Origin: Neonectria sp. B-13
Lineage: Eukaryota > Ascomycota > Sordariomycetes > Hypocreales > Nectriaceae
DNA length: 64,000 nucleotides
Direction of reading: 5' to 3'
NCBI GenBank assembly: GCA_002682825.1
Contig: NOKP01000015.1
Coordinates: forward strand, 930,001-994,000
The notes below the pieces were generated by a model. It searched no databases, was not told where the DNA came from, and saw nothing but the letters and a program-made list of their open reading frames with translations. A program made the translations under genes and the position numbers. This document shows, piece by piece, positions 47,901-58,402 of the stretch (position 1 is its first letter; every line of letters starts with the position of its first letter).

Positions 47901-49344
47901 CATGGTATTACTGCCCGATATATCTGTCCTACGAGGACTCGAGAGGTCTTTGGGGAAGCATCGCCCTGCGTATGACCTGGTCGCGTCTGCTCTTCCTTGG
48001 GTTTTCGAAGAATCCCACCCAGAATACCCCTCGACCAGACAGCCATGGCCAAACTCTATGGATCCGCCGTTGAACACCATGAAGCGCAAGTCAGATGACA
48101 CTCACCACGCACGACCCAGCGATTATCAGACTCGCCGCCTCGAATCGGACATTTCTAGGGCTAATGGAAAGCCTCCAGGAATAGAGGACCCTCGGCGTCG
48201 CGAACATGAGCGCACTGAGGAGGGACAGATTCCAAGTGGCCAGGCGCCTCCTCGTCCTCAAAGACATATTCCAGCTCCACAGGACGTACCAAATCTGCGA
48301 CCGGCCAGTGAAATCTACAGTCAGGCGAAGGGTGCAGTCCAACCGATGCAAGGCAGATACCCCCACGAAGGCTCCGGCCGAAAGTCTCCTCGTTCAGATA
48401 TCAATACAGGGCCCGACGCTGGTCCGACAAAGCAGGGTACCATGCTGAACGAACGACGTGAAGTTCAATCTGGTCACATGCGTTCTGGCTCTCCCCACGA
48501 CTATCAAAGGCCCCATGTCCGGGATGACCGTGATCTTGATTACCGCGTTATTGAATCACAACGCTATGCGAACAGCGAACTTGGTGCCCGCGAGAGAGTT
48601 CATCCTTCCAATGAAAGATGGGAAGAGGAGCCTTGGCGAGGAGGAAGAACGCTAGAGCCACCTCCACCTAGTACAGCGGCACCTCGTCCGGAAGATGATG
48701 GGTTTGGTCTCCTAGACGCTCTTGAATCTCACCTCGAAAGGGCGCACGAAGAAATCATATACGTTGATCCGTCAGGTCGGGAACTGGGGCGCACGACCAG
48801 GCCTTTGGAAACACACCACAGCGCTCCCCAGCTCGCATACCGCGATGACCCAGGCCGAGGCCCCGAGATGCACCGTCGCCCTCAATCTCCCCGATACGAA
48901 TCATACCCTCCGGTGGACTATCAAGAGCGAGATCGCAGGCCAAAATATGCACCACAAACATACCGCCATGAAACAGAGCCTGCTCCGCGCCGTATGTACT
49001 ACAACGACGCGCTTCCGCCGCCTGGGCCCCCAATGGAGGCCTACGAGCTTGTCGAAGTTCGTGATCCTCAAGGCGATTACTTTATCAAGCGCCCTATCCG
49101 GAGAGACCTACATGACTCTCGCGCCTACGAACCTCGGCCTGAGCCCAGAGATTTGGGGGCATACCCGCTGTATGAGCCTGTCGATAGTCATCCGAACCCC
49201 AGGACATTCGGGTATGCAGCTGACCCAAGGCCAGCGTCGCTAGCACAAGCTCGACCAAGCTCAAGGACTGGATGTGAAGATTATGACCCGCGGTATCCAG
49301 CAACGGGCTCTGGGGAGCCTTTGCCGCGCCAGAACAGACACTGA
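44974..49344 (+). CDS. Large F-box protein with two C2H2-like modules
   Basis: The frame is open for 1456 codons. A 51-bp in-frame intron is likely at 45724-45774 (GTAAGC donor, GCAG acceptor); splicing would give 1439 residues and join SIK to EIDVLLSSS. An F-box lies at about 110-142 (LPAEIWHHIFTFLPPRALGR), implying a link to SCF ubiquitin ligases through Skp1. Two zinc-finger-like blocks follow (numbered without splicing): CNGC with HYAAKHT at about 661-688, and CKAC with HFNKQH at about 930-960. The segment 715-850 is Pro/Tyr/Gly-rich. The last 400 residues are highly charged, rich in Arg, Pro and Glu, and probably disordered. I know of no characterised orthologue. The substrate or partner is unknown. 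Confidence 0.83.
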   Translation: MSSPGTKDSGGSAPEAMLTQSAQADDDSYSPDISTTAGDDAEPTDDAGDNPTASLPNEPSTPNGLLNNKRKPSDSTSPSQPLHAKRVRLDEDEPGRPRVAPDSAVDRAKQLPAEIWHHIFTFLPPRALGRLLPVNKLFHTCLHPCPSVSVPSHHSASHTALQPLKPDLIWQTSRRLFWPRMPAPLKGKSELEMWRLACSLSCQFCALKGDMQSTVASDQWHRGPGAKGVSPIFPFSVSTCGSCFTSNSIKVSTSLGVANCTILLVTQEIDVLLSSSMPTLLLPALPVVFITDHLHVIPPRVMQTGTLPSQTQVTKVFWSRHLEQIKSEFETVKLLGSAAAEEWVKGLEIRGKQALADASRWEKWDLAGGVHRMRTCPSYISPALVKPAKMNGVMISSSHPSSGHSSENHHQSPGQAEHLRQPSDQNGIPGLTTKSDANNVQSRPQGQQRRTKEQVAELKTKRRTEIERRALLLDPPLTASVLAYIPSFQAALQIITPLDDNAWELLKPRLLAQREKAELRDKEINDNTRALKERLETQKESIIVSNGPQEVADKDWDDIQGPLRARISNFADETIRDGWNDGDKVKKKNCPQFAAEVLLYVHKRFYAEVAKDTAAALAAGLEPVLDPPGGPWTQKLTLENMKWVFDFKIKPHTETYRKELFLCNGCVGNPKYYGFEGVIQHYAAKHTSALSVGSVVVHWRAEWPEVPPFCPDPRLPEFPQFNQPPGTSNSSSVAQPHHNYAVYNPGPPARYPIPGYGAPLPPHQFNSGQYAPFQSANFHEPGGPSAYGAPQHPSPYVLDGGYPSYPPTPSYGAPYLPRDPPGGYGGYASSTLAGFNNAPYHDPRGPYDSQPPADPYKARLKTMMKVAKETWHKFSGAKDLPAPVKIHVVTHFIAKAFKEEYAQTAPLAMLIDGLSKHREMRSIRNTNGLACKACSTSFNPPERTNFSLPQLANHFNKQHVEGLESRGLSPMDWQVDMVLLPDISVLRGLERSLGKHRPAYDLVASALPWVFEESHPEYPSTRQPWPNSMDPPLNTMKRKSDDTHHARPSDYQTRRLESDISRANGKPPGIEDPRRREHERTEEGQIPSGQAPPRPQRHIPAPQDVPNLRPASEIYSQAKGAVQPMQGRYPHEGSGRKSPRSDINTGPDAGPTKQGTMLNERREVQSGHMRSGSPHDYQRPHVRDDRDLDYRVIESQRYANSELGARERVHPSNERWEEEPWRGGRTLEPPPPSTAAPRPEDDGFGLLDALESHLERAHEEIIYVDPSGRELGRTTRPLETHHSAPQLAYRDDPGRGPEMHRRPQSPRYESYPPVDYQERDRRPKYAPQTYRHETEPAPRRMYYNDALPPPGPPMEAYELVEVRDPQGDYFIKRPIRRDLHDSRAYEPRPEPRDLGAYPLYEPVDSHPNPRTFGYAADPRPASLAQARPSSRTGCEDYDPRYPATGSGEPLPRQNRH

Positions 49345-49997
49345 ACAGATGGCATAAGTTCTTCTCGGTCACCAATGCCTATTCCCCGGAGAAGGAATAT
49401 TTGGGGTATTTTATGTAGCATATGTCATGAATACCATGTATTATCACCCATCTTAGCCTAGGCCACCTACTTTCAAAGCTTTTATCACAGTAGCAACTAC
49501 CGTGGATTCAATCAATATTTAACCACAACTCTAGCAACATGACCCAAACCCCTGAGCGCCGGTCTCTTCCATGCTTCTTTCGGACTTATTTGTTGTAGAT
49601 AGTTCATTAGCACCATCATCACCTCCGCCTTAGTATCTAGAGTTTCGTATTGAGAGTTGAACAAGTGGTACATTGTATTCTGATAGTGTTGAGGATGACG
49701 AGCCGAGTTGTTTTACATACAAGCCCTCCCCGCTCTTCTTCTTCTCTTTCTTCTTCGTCTTCTTCCTCTCTTCTTCGCGGGCGTCCGTAGCTGAGTGGCA
49801 AAATCCGAATGCCGATGGTGGTGTGGTGTACAAAATGAGCAAATTTACAACAGACCTCCCCCCGATGAGCACCACCAAGAGGTGTGCAGTCGCTGTGTAA
49901 TGCGATTGGTTTAACACGCTCCGTCATGTTTCTCCCTTGTGTCTAGATCATGTGACGCTCATTACTGCATTCGTCCCCTTTCTTCTAAGACGTCGCT
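49345..49997. other. Intergenic, convergent 3' ends
   Basis: Lies between the F-box and Dnm1 stop codons. A CT-rich run (about 49730-49775) is the main feature. Nothing else is supported. Confidence 0.5.
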
Positions 49998-52602
49998 TTA
50001 GAGTACCTCACCAATAATCTTGGCGGCCTCCCGGTAAGTCTGGAGTAGGCGTTCGCACTTCTCGCGCTCCTTCTTGACGGTGTCGTCCTCGTAGAGGAGC
50101 TCCTCGAAGAGACTCTCCCTGTAGAGCTCGCTCACCAATCGGTTCTGGACCACATCCTTGCAGTGGTTCACGAGCAGGTGCATGACAGCCTTGGGGACCT
50201 GGTCGGCGATGGACTCGCGGACGATGTTAAAGTAGGAGGAGATGAGGGCTCTGATCAGCTCCGTCTCCATGGCCTCGCGTTCAGTCATGGCAGGCTCATT
50301 AGATTCGCCCTGGGGAGCAGTTAGCGGATGCGTTCTAGTGGGCGTGATTTCGAGTGCACTTACAAAATGCGATGCCAGTCCATAGCTTTTTCCTGTACGA
50401 TCATACTCGTCTTCTTGAGCAGAGGACGGTCGGTGAGGAATCTTCTCCTCTCGGCGGACAACTGGGAAGCCAAGCTCAGAGGCAGAGGCATGGCTGCTAT
50501 GTCGGCCGTTCATCGGGCTAGGCAAAGGGCCGCCAATGGTGGTTCCGTCCTTGCCAAAGAAGTAGTTCAGGAAGGAATCACGGGCACCGCCTAGACCTTG
50601 CTGGTTGGCAAGGTTAAGTCTTGCTGGCGATGCTGATCGTAGGCCATTCAGGTTGGTAGAGCTCATGGCCGCTGCCAGACTGCCCTTCCCGTTTTCCCTG
50701 GGAGGAGGCGACAGGCTGCGAGGAGGCTTTGTAGCCTTAGGCCGCATGGCAGTAATCTCAGGCGTGTCGTTTGGCACAAGAGTTACGCCATCCTCACCTT
50801 CAGGCCCTTCGCCATTGGCCTCAAGCTCCTTCATTCGTCGCTTCTCCCGGCGATCACGCTCCTCCTGAATCAGCCTTTTCCGCTCACGCTCTTGCTTAGC
50901 ACCGACAACGTTACTCATGGCAGCAGCGGCGCCGAGGAAGTTGGGGTGGTTGGTGTTGATGTAGGCACGCTGGATCGAAATGAGGGACTCGACGTAGGAA
51001 GAAGCAGGGCCTAGTCTCTCGCGGAGGAGGTCTGAGACAGTCTCGATAAGCTTGGCCTGCAACCTCGGGAACCGTGAGAGCTCCGTGGAGCCGCAAGTGT
51101 GACAAATCTTGATCAGCTCCTCATAGACCAGTTCAACACAACGTTGGCTGGGAATCTCAAGGAGCTTGATCTGGGGCTTCACGAGGAGGTCAAAGGCCAT
51201 CTCTGGGACGAAGAGACTTGGTCGGGGACCAGTCGAGTTTCGGATCGCGGTTCGAATGTCGAGGGCGGAAAGGTTGCAGGTAGGGTCGATGGTATCGAGT
51301 GAGCTCCCAAACACGGAGTTGAAGATGTAGTAGATGCGTGCACCACCACAGAGCTCTTTAGTCGAGATTTCGGTTGAAGTACCATCAATAGAGGAGATGA
51401 AGGAGGTAGCAAAACGCGTCATTTGCTGAAGGATAAGAGAGCCGCGATGTTCCTTGCCGCTGAAATGCATGTCGCCATAGCTGGCCAACTCCTGCTGAGT
51501 CTGGCCCATGAGGGTGTTGAGTCGGGCCTTGATGTCAGGCAATCGCTCTCGGATGTGACCCATCAGAGTAGTGTTGAGAGTCTTCGCGAGGAACTGGGTA
51601 CCGCATCGGTTTGCGATGTTGCGATAGGCAGGGTGGTGCTTGAAAAAGTCTGTCTCAGCCTGGAGGGCCTCTTCCATGGGCTTGCTGCCCATGATGTCCT
51701 GCTGCGAGCGGTTGACGACGCCAATGAAACCAAGCTTCAGCGGGTAGACACGACCGGAGAGAATATCGAGAGCATTGGTGCCATGGTCCATCAAGTCAAC
51801 CTTGGTCAGAACGCCGATGGTCCTCCTGCCAAGGGGGTCGACATGGCGGGCAAGCTTCAGAGCTTCTGAGTTGACGATATCGACGTTCGCGGGGGACACG
51901 GCAAGGACAATGCTGTTGGGCTTTGCAATGTATTCTGAAATGAGGTTTCGGGTCTGCTTCTCGATGTCGGTAGGCTGGTCGCCGATGGGGACCTGAACAA
52001 AAATGGTGGTCAGTGGGGCTCTATGACGGTTAACGAGTCCAAACACAGAGAGGCCTTACCTTTGTCAAACCGGGAAGATCAACCAGCGTCAGATTCAGGA
52101 CATAGGGCGAGTAGATCTTCAGGTTGATGGGTTGTCTGTTGATGCCTTTGTTGCTGCCGGCAACGCGAGCCGTCTCGTTCTCGATCTCTCGCTTGACATC
52201 GGAAAAGTCGTTGAATTTCCGATTGGGAATGTGATGGAACTCTGCCCACTCGGAACGGCGGGCAGCTCCAGGCGAGTGATAGGGGTCGCTCGTGGGATCG
52301 GGGGCGCCCTCGTCTTCGGGGACGTTGATGAGTTGCAGGATCAGGGGACGGCGAGTGACGATACCGCTTCCTCGTGGTAGGAAGTCCCGGCCGACGATAT
52401 TTTCGAGGACAGACGACTTTCCAGCCGACTGGGATCCAACGACAACCTATGGCGCGTGTCAGCCAAAAGCCACCGGACCAATTAGGGGGAGCATAATACG
52501 TACGATCTGGGGCAGATCAAGCGAGTCGTTGCCGATGGTGTTGAAGACCAGATCTTGCAGCTTGTTGACGGTGCTGAGCAGATCTTCGCCGAGGGCAGCC
52601 AT
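49998..52602 (-). CDS. dnm1: Dynamin-related GTPase Dnm1 (organelle fission)
   Basis: Four exons, 52602-52504, 52446-52060, 51992-50364 and 50309-49998, encode 808 residues. The GTPase domain has G37-SQSAGKS-S45 (G1), D156-LPG (G3) and T225-KVD228 (G4). The middle/stalk region keeps [12 protein letters not shown] and [14 protein letters not shown]. The variable insert (about 530-690) is Ser/Pro/Arg-rich and includes [10 protein letters not shown], and the GED at the C terminus ends with [11 protein letters not shown]. Stalk and GED motifs fit Dnm1/Drp1 rather than Vps1, so the role is mitochondrial and peroxisomal division. The last intron (54 bp) is in frame and easily missed. The gene is divergent from cox19, another mitochondrial gene. 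Confidence 0.94.
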
Positions 52603-53218
52603 GGTGACGAGTGGCAGGAGACGGGGGGCGGCAACGGGACAGAAACAGCACGCAAAACACGCAGAGGCGACTCGAAGCTGGGGTTGTCGGAGGTCCGCTG
52701 GCTGGCCAGGACACGAAGTTTTGATCTGCGCTCGTCGATGTCGCTATCAATCAATTCCAGGAATTCATGCGTTGATGCAGGCTTCCAGGGTTGCGGCGTT
52801 GGCGTCGGGTTCACGTGTGTATTCATCCAGGCACTGTACGGTGTAATCCATGGGACTTGGATACTTGGCACTACTAGTACGTAAAGGTGAGAAGTACCCA
52901 CCGGGGCTTTTCGGCTCTGCGGTACCTACCGTAATGCGCCATAAGGTCGGTAAGAACTAAGAAATCAAGGCCCAGGCGTCAAAGCACGCAGCACACTCGC
53001 TCGCTGAAGGTCGCCCGTCCGTGCCACGTCATCAGCCACATTGCCACATTGCCACACTTGGATTTGGGCTGGCAAAGTTGGATGCCGTTAAGCAGTATGG
53101 CGTTGCCGCTGTATCGGGGCGTCGTGGCTTGCCCAGTGGCACGACTTTTACATTTGGGATATGGCCATGAGAGCAGAAGAGTATACTTCAGGCTCACCTA
53201 GACGCCCAATTCAGAGAC
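52603..53218. promoter_or_regulatory. Divergent promoter region of dnm1 and cox19
   Basis: 616 bp between two start codons. No clear TATA box is seen. Both genes act on mitochondria, so shared control is conceivable but unproven. Confidence 0.4.
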
Positions 53219-53751
53219 ATGAGTACCTTTGGAAGCCCCGGAGCACTGCCGACGACGAAGCCCAAGCCGTAAGTGACCATGGCTCTGCGTTTCTGGCAGT
53301 TTCTTTGTCCCTGCATGACTGACTAACCCTCCCCGTGCAGGCCGCAGCGTGGCAGCTTTCCTCTCGATCATGACAGTCAGTGGCATTACCCGTCAGATTC
53401 CCCGTCAAAGAAACCTAACAGATCCTTTGTGCTGCAGACGAGTGCAAGACGGTCATGGTAAACTACCTAGCTTGCATGAAGAAGGTGCGCGGCGTCAACG
53501 AAGACGAATGTCGTGATCTGGCAAAGGCATACCTTGGATGCAGAATGGACAGGTGAGAATCCGAACTGCTATGCCCAATGACACGAACACGACATGGAAT
53601 GACATGGCACACGCGTCACGGAATGAAACGGACTAATCAGTGACTCAGAAACCTGATGGCAAGGGACGAATTCAAGAACCTGGGATTCGCGGAGCCTCCA
53701 CCGCCGCCAAAGGAACCCGAAAAAGGTGTCAAGGGTGAATTGCGGTGGTAG
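53219..53751 (+). CDS. cox19: Cox19, twin Cx9C copper-delivery assembly factor
   Basis: Four short exons, 53219-53268, 53341-53375, 53438-53552 and 53649-53751, encode 100 residues. The CHCH fold is given by C31-x9-C41 and C53-x9-C63, followed by RMDRNLMARDEFKNLGF, which is characteristic of Cox19. The start MSTFG and the GSFPLDHD segment before the first cysteine also match. Cox19 is imported into the intermembrane space by the Mia40 disulfide relay and helps copper delivery to cytochrome c oxidase. The 35-bp second exon is small. The C terminus has a Pro-rich extension PPPPPKEPEKG. Confidence 0.92.
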
Positions 53752-54200
53752 CACGAACATGCGAGCAGCGCTGTGGACTGAAATGCATAGGTGCAGTGCA
53801 CCTGAGCAAATGAGAGGCAGACACGACAAGAAGGGCCACGCCCCGCTCTATCAGCTTATCAGTCATAAGCCATGTACAATAAATACCTTAGCATCCTGCC
53901 GGCCTGGCAGAGAAGAGTACGATCAACGTTCCAAGCGCTTCTTTTGTCATGTGCTTGTCATTGTGATTGTGATTGTGTCGGGTGGTGACATAGTTGATAC
54001 GGGGTAGATAGGCACGCAAGCTACGCTATGGCGGACGTTGCCTGGCCAACATCGCATAACGTTCACCCTGCTGGCTATCCATACAAAAGTGCCCGCCCTC
54101 GCACCACCTCCGGTCAACCATCTCTTGACTCACCGAGCCTCTACACACCGTACAGGATATAATATTGATATCGTTCCCCCCAGCAGGTCCTGCGGTCACG
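53752..54200. other. Intergenic
   Basis: Holds the 3' UTR of cox19 and the promoter/leader of the LIM gene. A short GATTGTGATTGTGA repeat is seen near 53960-53977. Confidence 0.45.
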
Positions 54201-56639
54201 ATGCCTACCACGGCGAAGTTAAGCGACAGCAAGTCGCGCAAGGTGACGCCGCCGTCGCCTTCTTACATGTCCAACGATCAGTTTGGTACGCATGACGCGT
54301 GAAGATGTTCACGGGCTCCCTAGCTGACCCAGCTTCTCTTCACAGCGAGCTATCTTGCCGAGCTTCGTTCCAACCGCGTTACCCGTCCTGGCGGTGCAAG
54401 ACCCCAACCCGCCGGAGCCCGTCCCGCCCCCAGCAGCCGTGCAAGCACCCACCGATCGACCAACGGCCGCTTTAGCCCCGATGCCGTCTCGCAGGCCGAC
54501 AGCTTGAACAGCAAAGTCCCCAGCGTGGCCGCTGGCAGCATCCGGTCTCGGTATTCCACCACCAGCGGACGAGGCCGCGATTATGCTCTGACGCCAGGCG
54601 CTACGCCTCTGAAGCCGGGCGAAGTCGTCCCGTCTGCCACATACATCGAACGAGGACACAGGTGGATGGAGAAGGAGGAGGCCGGCTCCTTGCGTGATGC
54701 CATGGAAGAAATGGACTTGCGGAAGAGCGCGAAAGAAACACCTGCCACTGAAGATAACCCCGATGACGACACTCGCATTTACACGGCTGCGCTGGACGAG
54801 GCCGCCGAGCTTGTCTGGCGACACGAACATGGCAAGACCTCGCCACCCCCTGATGCCCCATACCGATACCGATCACACCTTAGAAAGAACAGTTATGCGA
54901 ATGCTCGCACTGCTAGCGTCGGCGACGGGAAACACGCCACCCGATCTTTCTCGGGCAGCTCTTCAGACAGCGACGGACGTCCCTCGTTGGACCGAAGCCA
55001 GTCGGGAGAGCAGTCAGGCCGCAAGACCAAGTCCTACGGGAGTGTTGGCGGCCATTCTGGTCAGTTTTCCGAGCAACGACGCCACGGCAGCTTGAAGAGG
55101 AACATCAGCGGCGAGGTAGAGCGACCCTTCTCTGGGGATCAAATTTGGGAGGAACCTGAGTCATCGCCAGCAAAGGGAGACCGCCCTTCTGGTCGCACGT
55201 CCCCTGAGAAGCTGAGCAACCGACCCCAGAACCCAACGAACCGCGTCCGCTTCGAGCCTCTCAAGGAGGAGGAGGACAAGACCAAGCCCTTCGAACGGGT
55301 CGAGATATATCGCAACCCCCCTACTCGGTCCCGCAATCCTCAGTACACAACCAACTCTGCGTCTGAGACGCCTCCTCCCGTGGACGAAAAGGTGGAGAGA
55401 ATCAGTGGAATGGAAGTCCGCAGCCAAGACATTCGCGCAGCAACCAGCATGCGGTTGAGGGATCGCAGTCCAAACCTCCCGGAGCCTTCCGCCGTCAGTG
55501 ACAGTCCGGGACGGCCCATTGTAAGCTTCGATGCTAGTTGGAAAGCCCCGGACGAGTCAACTGATATCACCCCAGACCGGTCAATCCCGGCCGCCTCCAG
55601 CTCCTCATTCCACCCGACGGCCAAACCCATGGCGATACCTAGTATCGTTGTGGCAGAGGAAAGTGCGTCGATGTCGTCAAATGCGAACATCCCGTCAATC
55701 TCCGTAGCCGGCCCCGACGATGGGCCAAGAGGCTCGATACCTTCGATCAACATTCCGTCCGTCAACATCCCGACCATCAACGTCCCAACCATCGCCGTAG
55801 ATGAAGCACCTAGCGATTCTAGCATCCCTGTCATTGTGACGCCCGACGATAAACCCGCCTCTGGTGCCCGTCCACTGCCCACCCCAACAGCAACTGGCCC
55901 TCCTCGTCGAGCTCAGCGTCCTCGCGGCCACTGGTCTCCCGCTCCCGGCAACACCGGGCGCGGCCACACCATCTGCCACGAGTGCGGCTTCCCCATCGAA
56001 GGTAGATTCGTGGCTCTGGCTGGTGGCTCCGAGCGATTCCACCCAAAGTGCTTCAGCTGTTACTCCTGTGGCACGGGCCTTGAGGCAATGGAGATCAGCC
56101 CAGAGCCAGACAAGATGCGCTACGAGCGACTCGAGCGCATCCAGCGTCGCGCAAGGGGCGAGCTTCTCGATGAGATACCAGGAATGACCATGGCTGAAGA
56201 CGGTGACGAACGCCTGCGCTTCTTTTGCCATCTCGACTGGCACGAGCTGTTTGCGCCCCGTTGCAAGCACTGCCACACGCCCATCCTGGACGAGCACATC
56301 GTGGCTCTCGGGGAACACTGGCACTATGGCCACTTCTTTTGCGCCGAGTGCGGTGACCCATTCGGGCATGGCATGACGCACATTGAGAAAGACGGGTATG
56401 CCTGGTGCATCAACTGTCAGACCAAGCGCACCGAGCGACGGGCACCCAAGTGTAAGATGTGCAAGACGGCCGTCATCGGGCAGTACATCCAAGCGCTCGG
56501 AGGCGAATGGCACGAAGCCTGTTTCCGCTGTGCCGAGTGCCACGGAGGCTTCGACGACGGCCAGATCTTCCCCAAGGAGGTAGCAGGAAGGTTTGCGGTG
56601 CTCTGCACCACTTGTCGAACAAAAGAGCTCAAAGCGTGA
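54201..56639 (+). CDS. Paxillin-like LIM domain protein
   Basis: Two exons, 54201-54285 and 54346-56639, encode 792 residues. The short first exon joins in frame to give SNDQFASYLAELRSNR, an LD-like helix at about 24-39 that resembles the N-terminal motif of fungal paxillin homologues. A long disordered region follows. Residues about 456-530 contain hydrophobic repeats (IPSINIPSVNIPTINVPTI). Three LIM domains close the protein: about 572-666 (CHECGF; it has an inserted basic helix between its zinc fingers), 669-726 (CKHCHTP) and 730-788 (CKMCKTA). Yeast Pxl1 relatives act at sites of polarised growth and in the cytokinetic ring with Rho GTPases and actin. Identification as Pxl1 is tentative. 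Confidence 0.86.
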
Positions 56640-57031
56640 GGTCGGTTTTGATTTTGGTGTTTTGTGGACTCAGATGGAGTGGGCTGTCAAGATAATGTGT
56701 AGTTGCTTGTTTCTGGTTGTTGCCTGGTCAAGGGAAGGGCGGCGTTGCGTGTGTGATTTGAGTTGGATGGGATTCGGGTTCGGTTTGGTCTGGTCTAGAA
56801 TGGCAAAAGTATACGCATTTCGGTTTCGCATAAGCACAAATTTGACAATGCATCGTTTTCCGAATACTACAACGCAAGCAAAGGCAGGTAGGGAACGGTC
56901 AGATCACTCAAGGTGAATCTTTGTCGTAAATTATCGGCCATCTTGTTTCCATGTCTCTCAACCGGTGTACACGAGCCATACTAGCAAGGGACGAAATCCA
57001 GCCTGGGATCTCAGCCCAGTTCCCCACGAAT
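56640..57031. other. Intergenic, convergent 3' ends
   Basis: 392 bp between the LIM and SUMO stop codons. It should carry both 3' UTRs. Nothing else supported. Confidence 0.5.
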
Positions 57032-57394
57032 CTAGCACCCGCCAACCTGCTCCTGATGAACCTCGAGCGTGTCACCGTCTTGCATCTCGAGCTACAACGT
57101 CGTTTTGTCAGCATCAATCCCGTGCGCGCAGGACGGCGAGAGGTAGTGGTCTGTACTTACCGCATCCGGTGTGTCTGAAGCTTGGACACGGGTGCCCTCG
57201 AAGAGAAATCGGACGGAGCTGAGAGCCTTGCCTTGGCGCTCGCAGAAGGCACCCATGAGCTTCTCCAACTTGGTGGTGCGCTTGATCTTGAAGAAGACCT
57301 CGTTGTTGTTGTCGGTCACCTTGATGTTGAGGTGCTCAGAGTTGCCAGGGCCCTGCTCGCCACCGGGGGCGCCATTCTCGTTTTCGCCGGACAT
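57032..57394 (-). CDS. smt3: SUMO (Smt3)
   Basis: Two exons, 57394-57161 and 57091-57032, encode 97 residues. A polar N-terminal tail (1-20) leads into the beta-grasp fold: HLNIKVTDNNNEVFFKIKR, then LMGAFCERQGKA and SVRFLFEGTRV, then LEMQDGDTLEVHQEQVGG. The diglycine used for conjugation is followed by a single Cys, so the Ulp1-type protease must remove only one residue. The second exon encodes the whole C-terminal strand and diglycine. SUMO modifies mainly nuclear proteins. Length and motifs are typical. Confidence 0.96.
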
Positions 57395-58402
57395 GGTTTA
57401 TGCGACAGAGGGGGGGTCTAGAAAGCTGCGTCGGGCGTTGGGGTCAGCATGCGACTCGGAGGAGAAGATTCTCGTTGGGTTCACCGTACCGACCTTTGCG
57501 TGGTGTCTGCGTGAGGTGGAGTGGAGCGTGCGCGCGCCGAGGGGTCGTCGATACGATGTGTGCAGCGTCAAGCTGGAGGACAAGCGACGGGGATGAAGAG
57601 GAGGTTTATGGTGGTTGAAGAAAGCAGGGAGGAGAGATGGGCTCTCGGCCTTTTGTTGTGTGCTGTGGGAGGAGGGAGACGGGAGCGTGCGTGAGGTGAA
57701 GTGAAGTGAAGGCGGCCCAGTCGCAAACGAGGCAGAGGGAGCGTAGGCACCGGAAGGTGGGGAGCGCCACGTCTCATTGGCCACCAGCCACTGCGCCGGT
57801 GCACGGAGACAGTACAGTTGAGTACAGTGAGCGCAGTAGCAGAGTGCTGACCTCAGCGTTCGAAACAGAGCGAACTCTTCATGTTTCTGCTGCAGCCCGT
57901 GGTCAAAAGCAATGGACATTCCAGGTAGGTAACTACGTGCTCATGACATCAGCCGAGGCTTCCCCCCCTGTCTTACTGTACACATTATACTCAAAGTTGC
58001 AGCGTAGGTAAAGAAGGCCATTTTCCAAAATTCTGCTACATACCCAGGCCAGAGAGTTACTGACAACTCCTTCCATCCCCCCGAATGAGAGAAGGGTGCT
58101 AATGGCCATGACGCGCCCTGGGCAAAGCCACCGAGATTAGCATTAGCCCACCTATCAGCCTACATCTACTCTCTTCTCTATGGGCTTTCCATCATAGCAA
58201 AAAAGATGAGAGGTATCGTAATCATGTACTTCGTGGACCCTGTCTGGGAAAGAGTGTGGCTGCCTCTCAATGATAGTAGGTGTGGCTTGAACAGTGGCAA
58301 CGCAAGTCTGTGACGTTGTTTCTCCAGCAGCAGGCTCGTACTCATTTCTTACTCCCTCGTCATTCACTCGCTGGTCAAGCCTCTTGAAGACAGACAGCCA
58401 CA
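57395..58402. other. Intergenic, divergent promoters of smt3 and cmc4
   Basis: About 1 kb between start codons. A (GGAGG/GAGA)-rich stretch near 57660-57700 is visible. No supported gene. Confidence 0.45.

Noticed and set aside
55695..56543. 282-codon open frame antisense to the LIM gene
   Set aside because: Shadow of the LIM-domain exon; no recognisable protein features.
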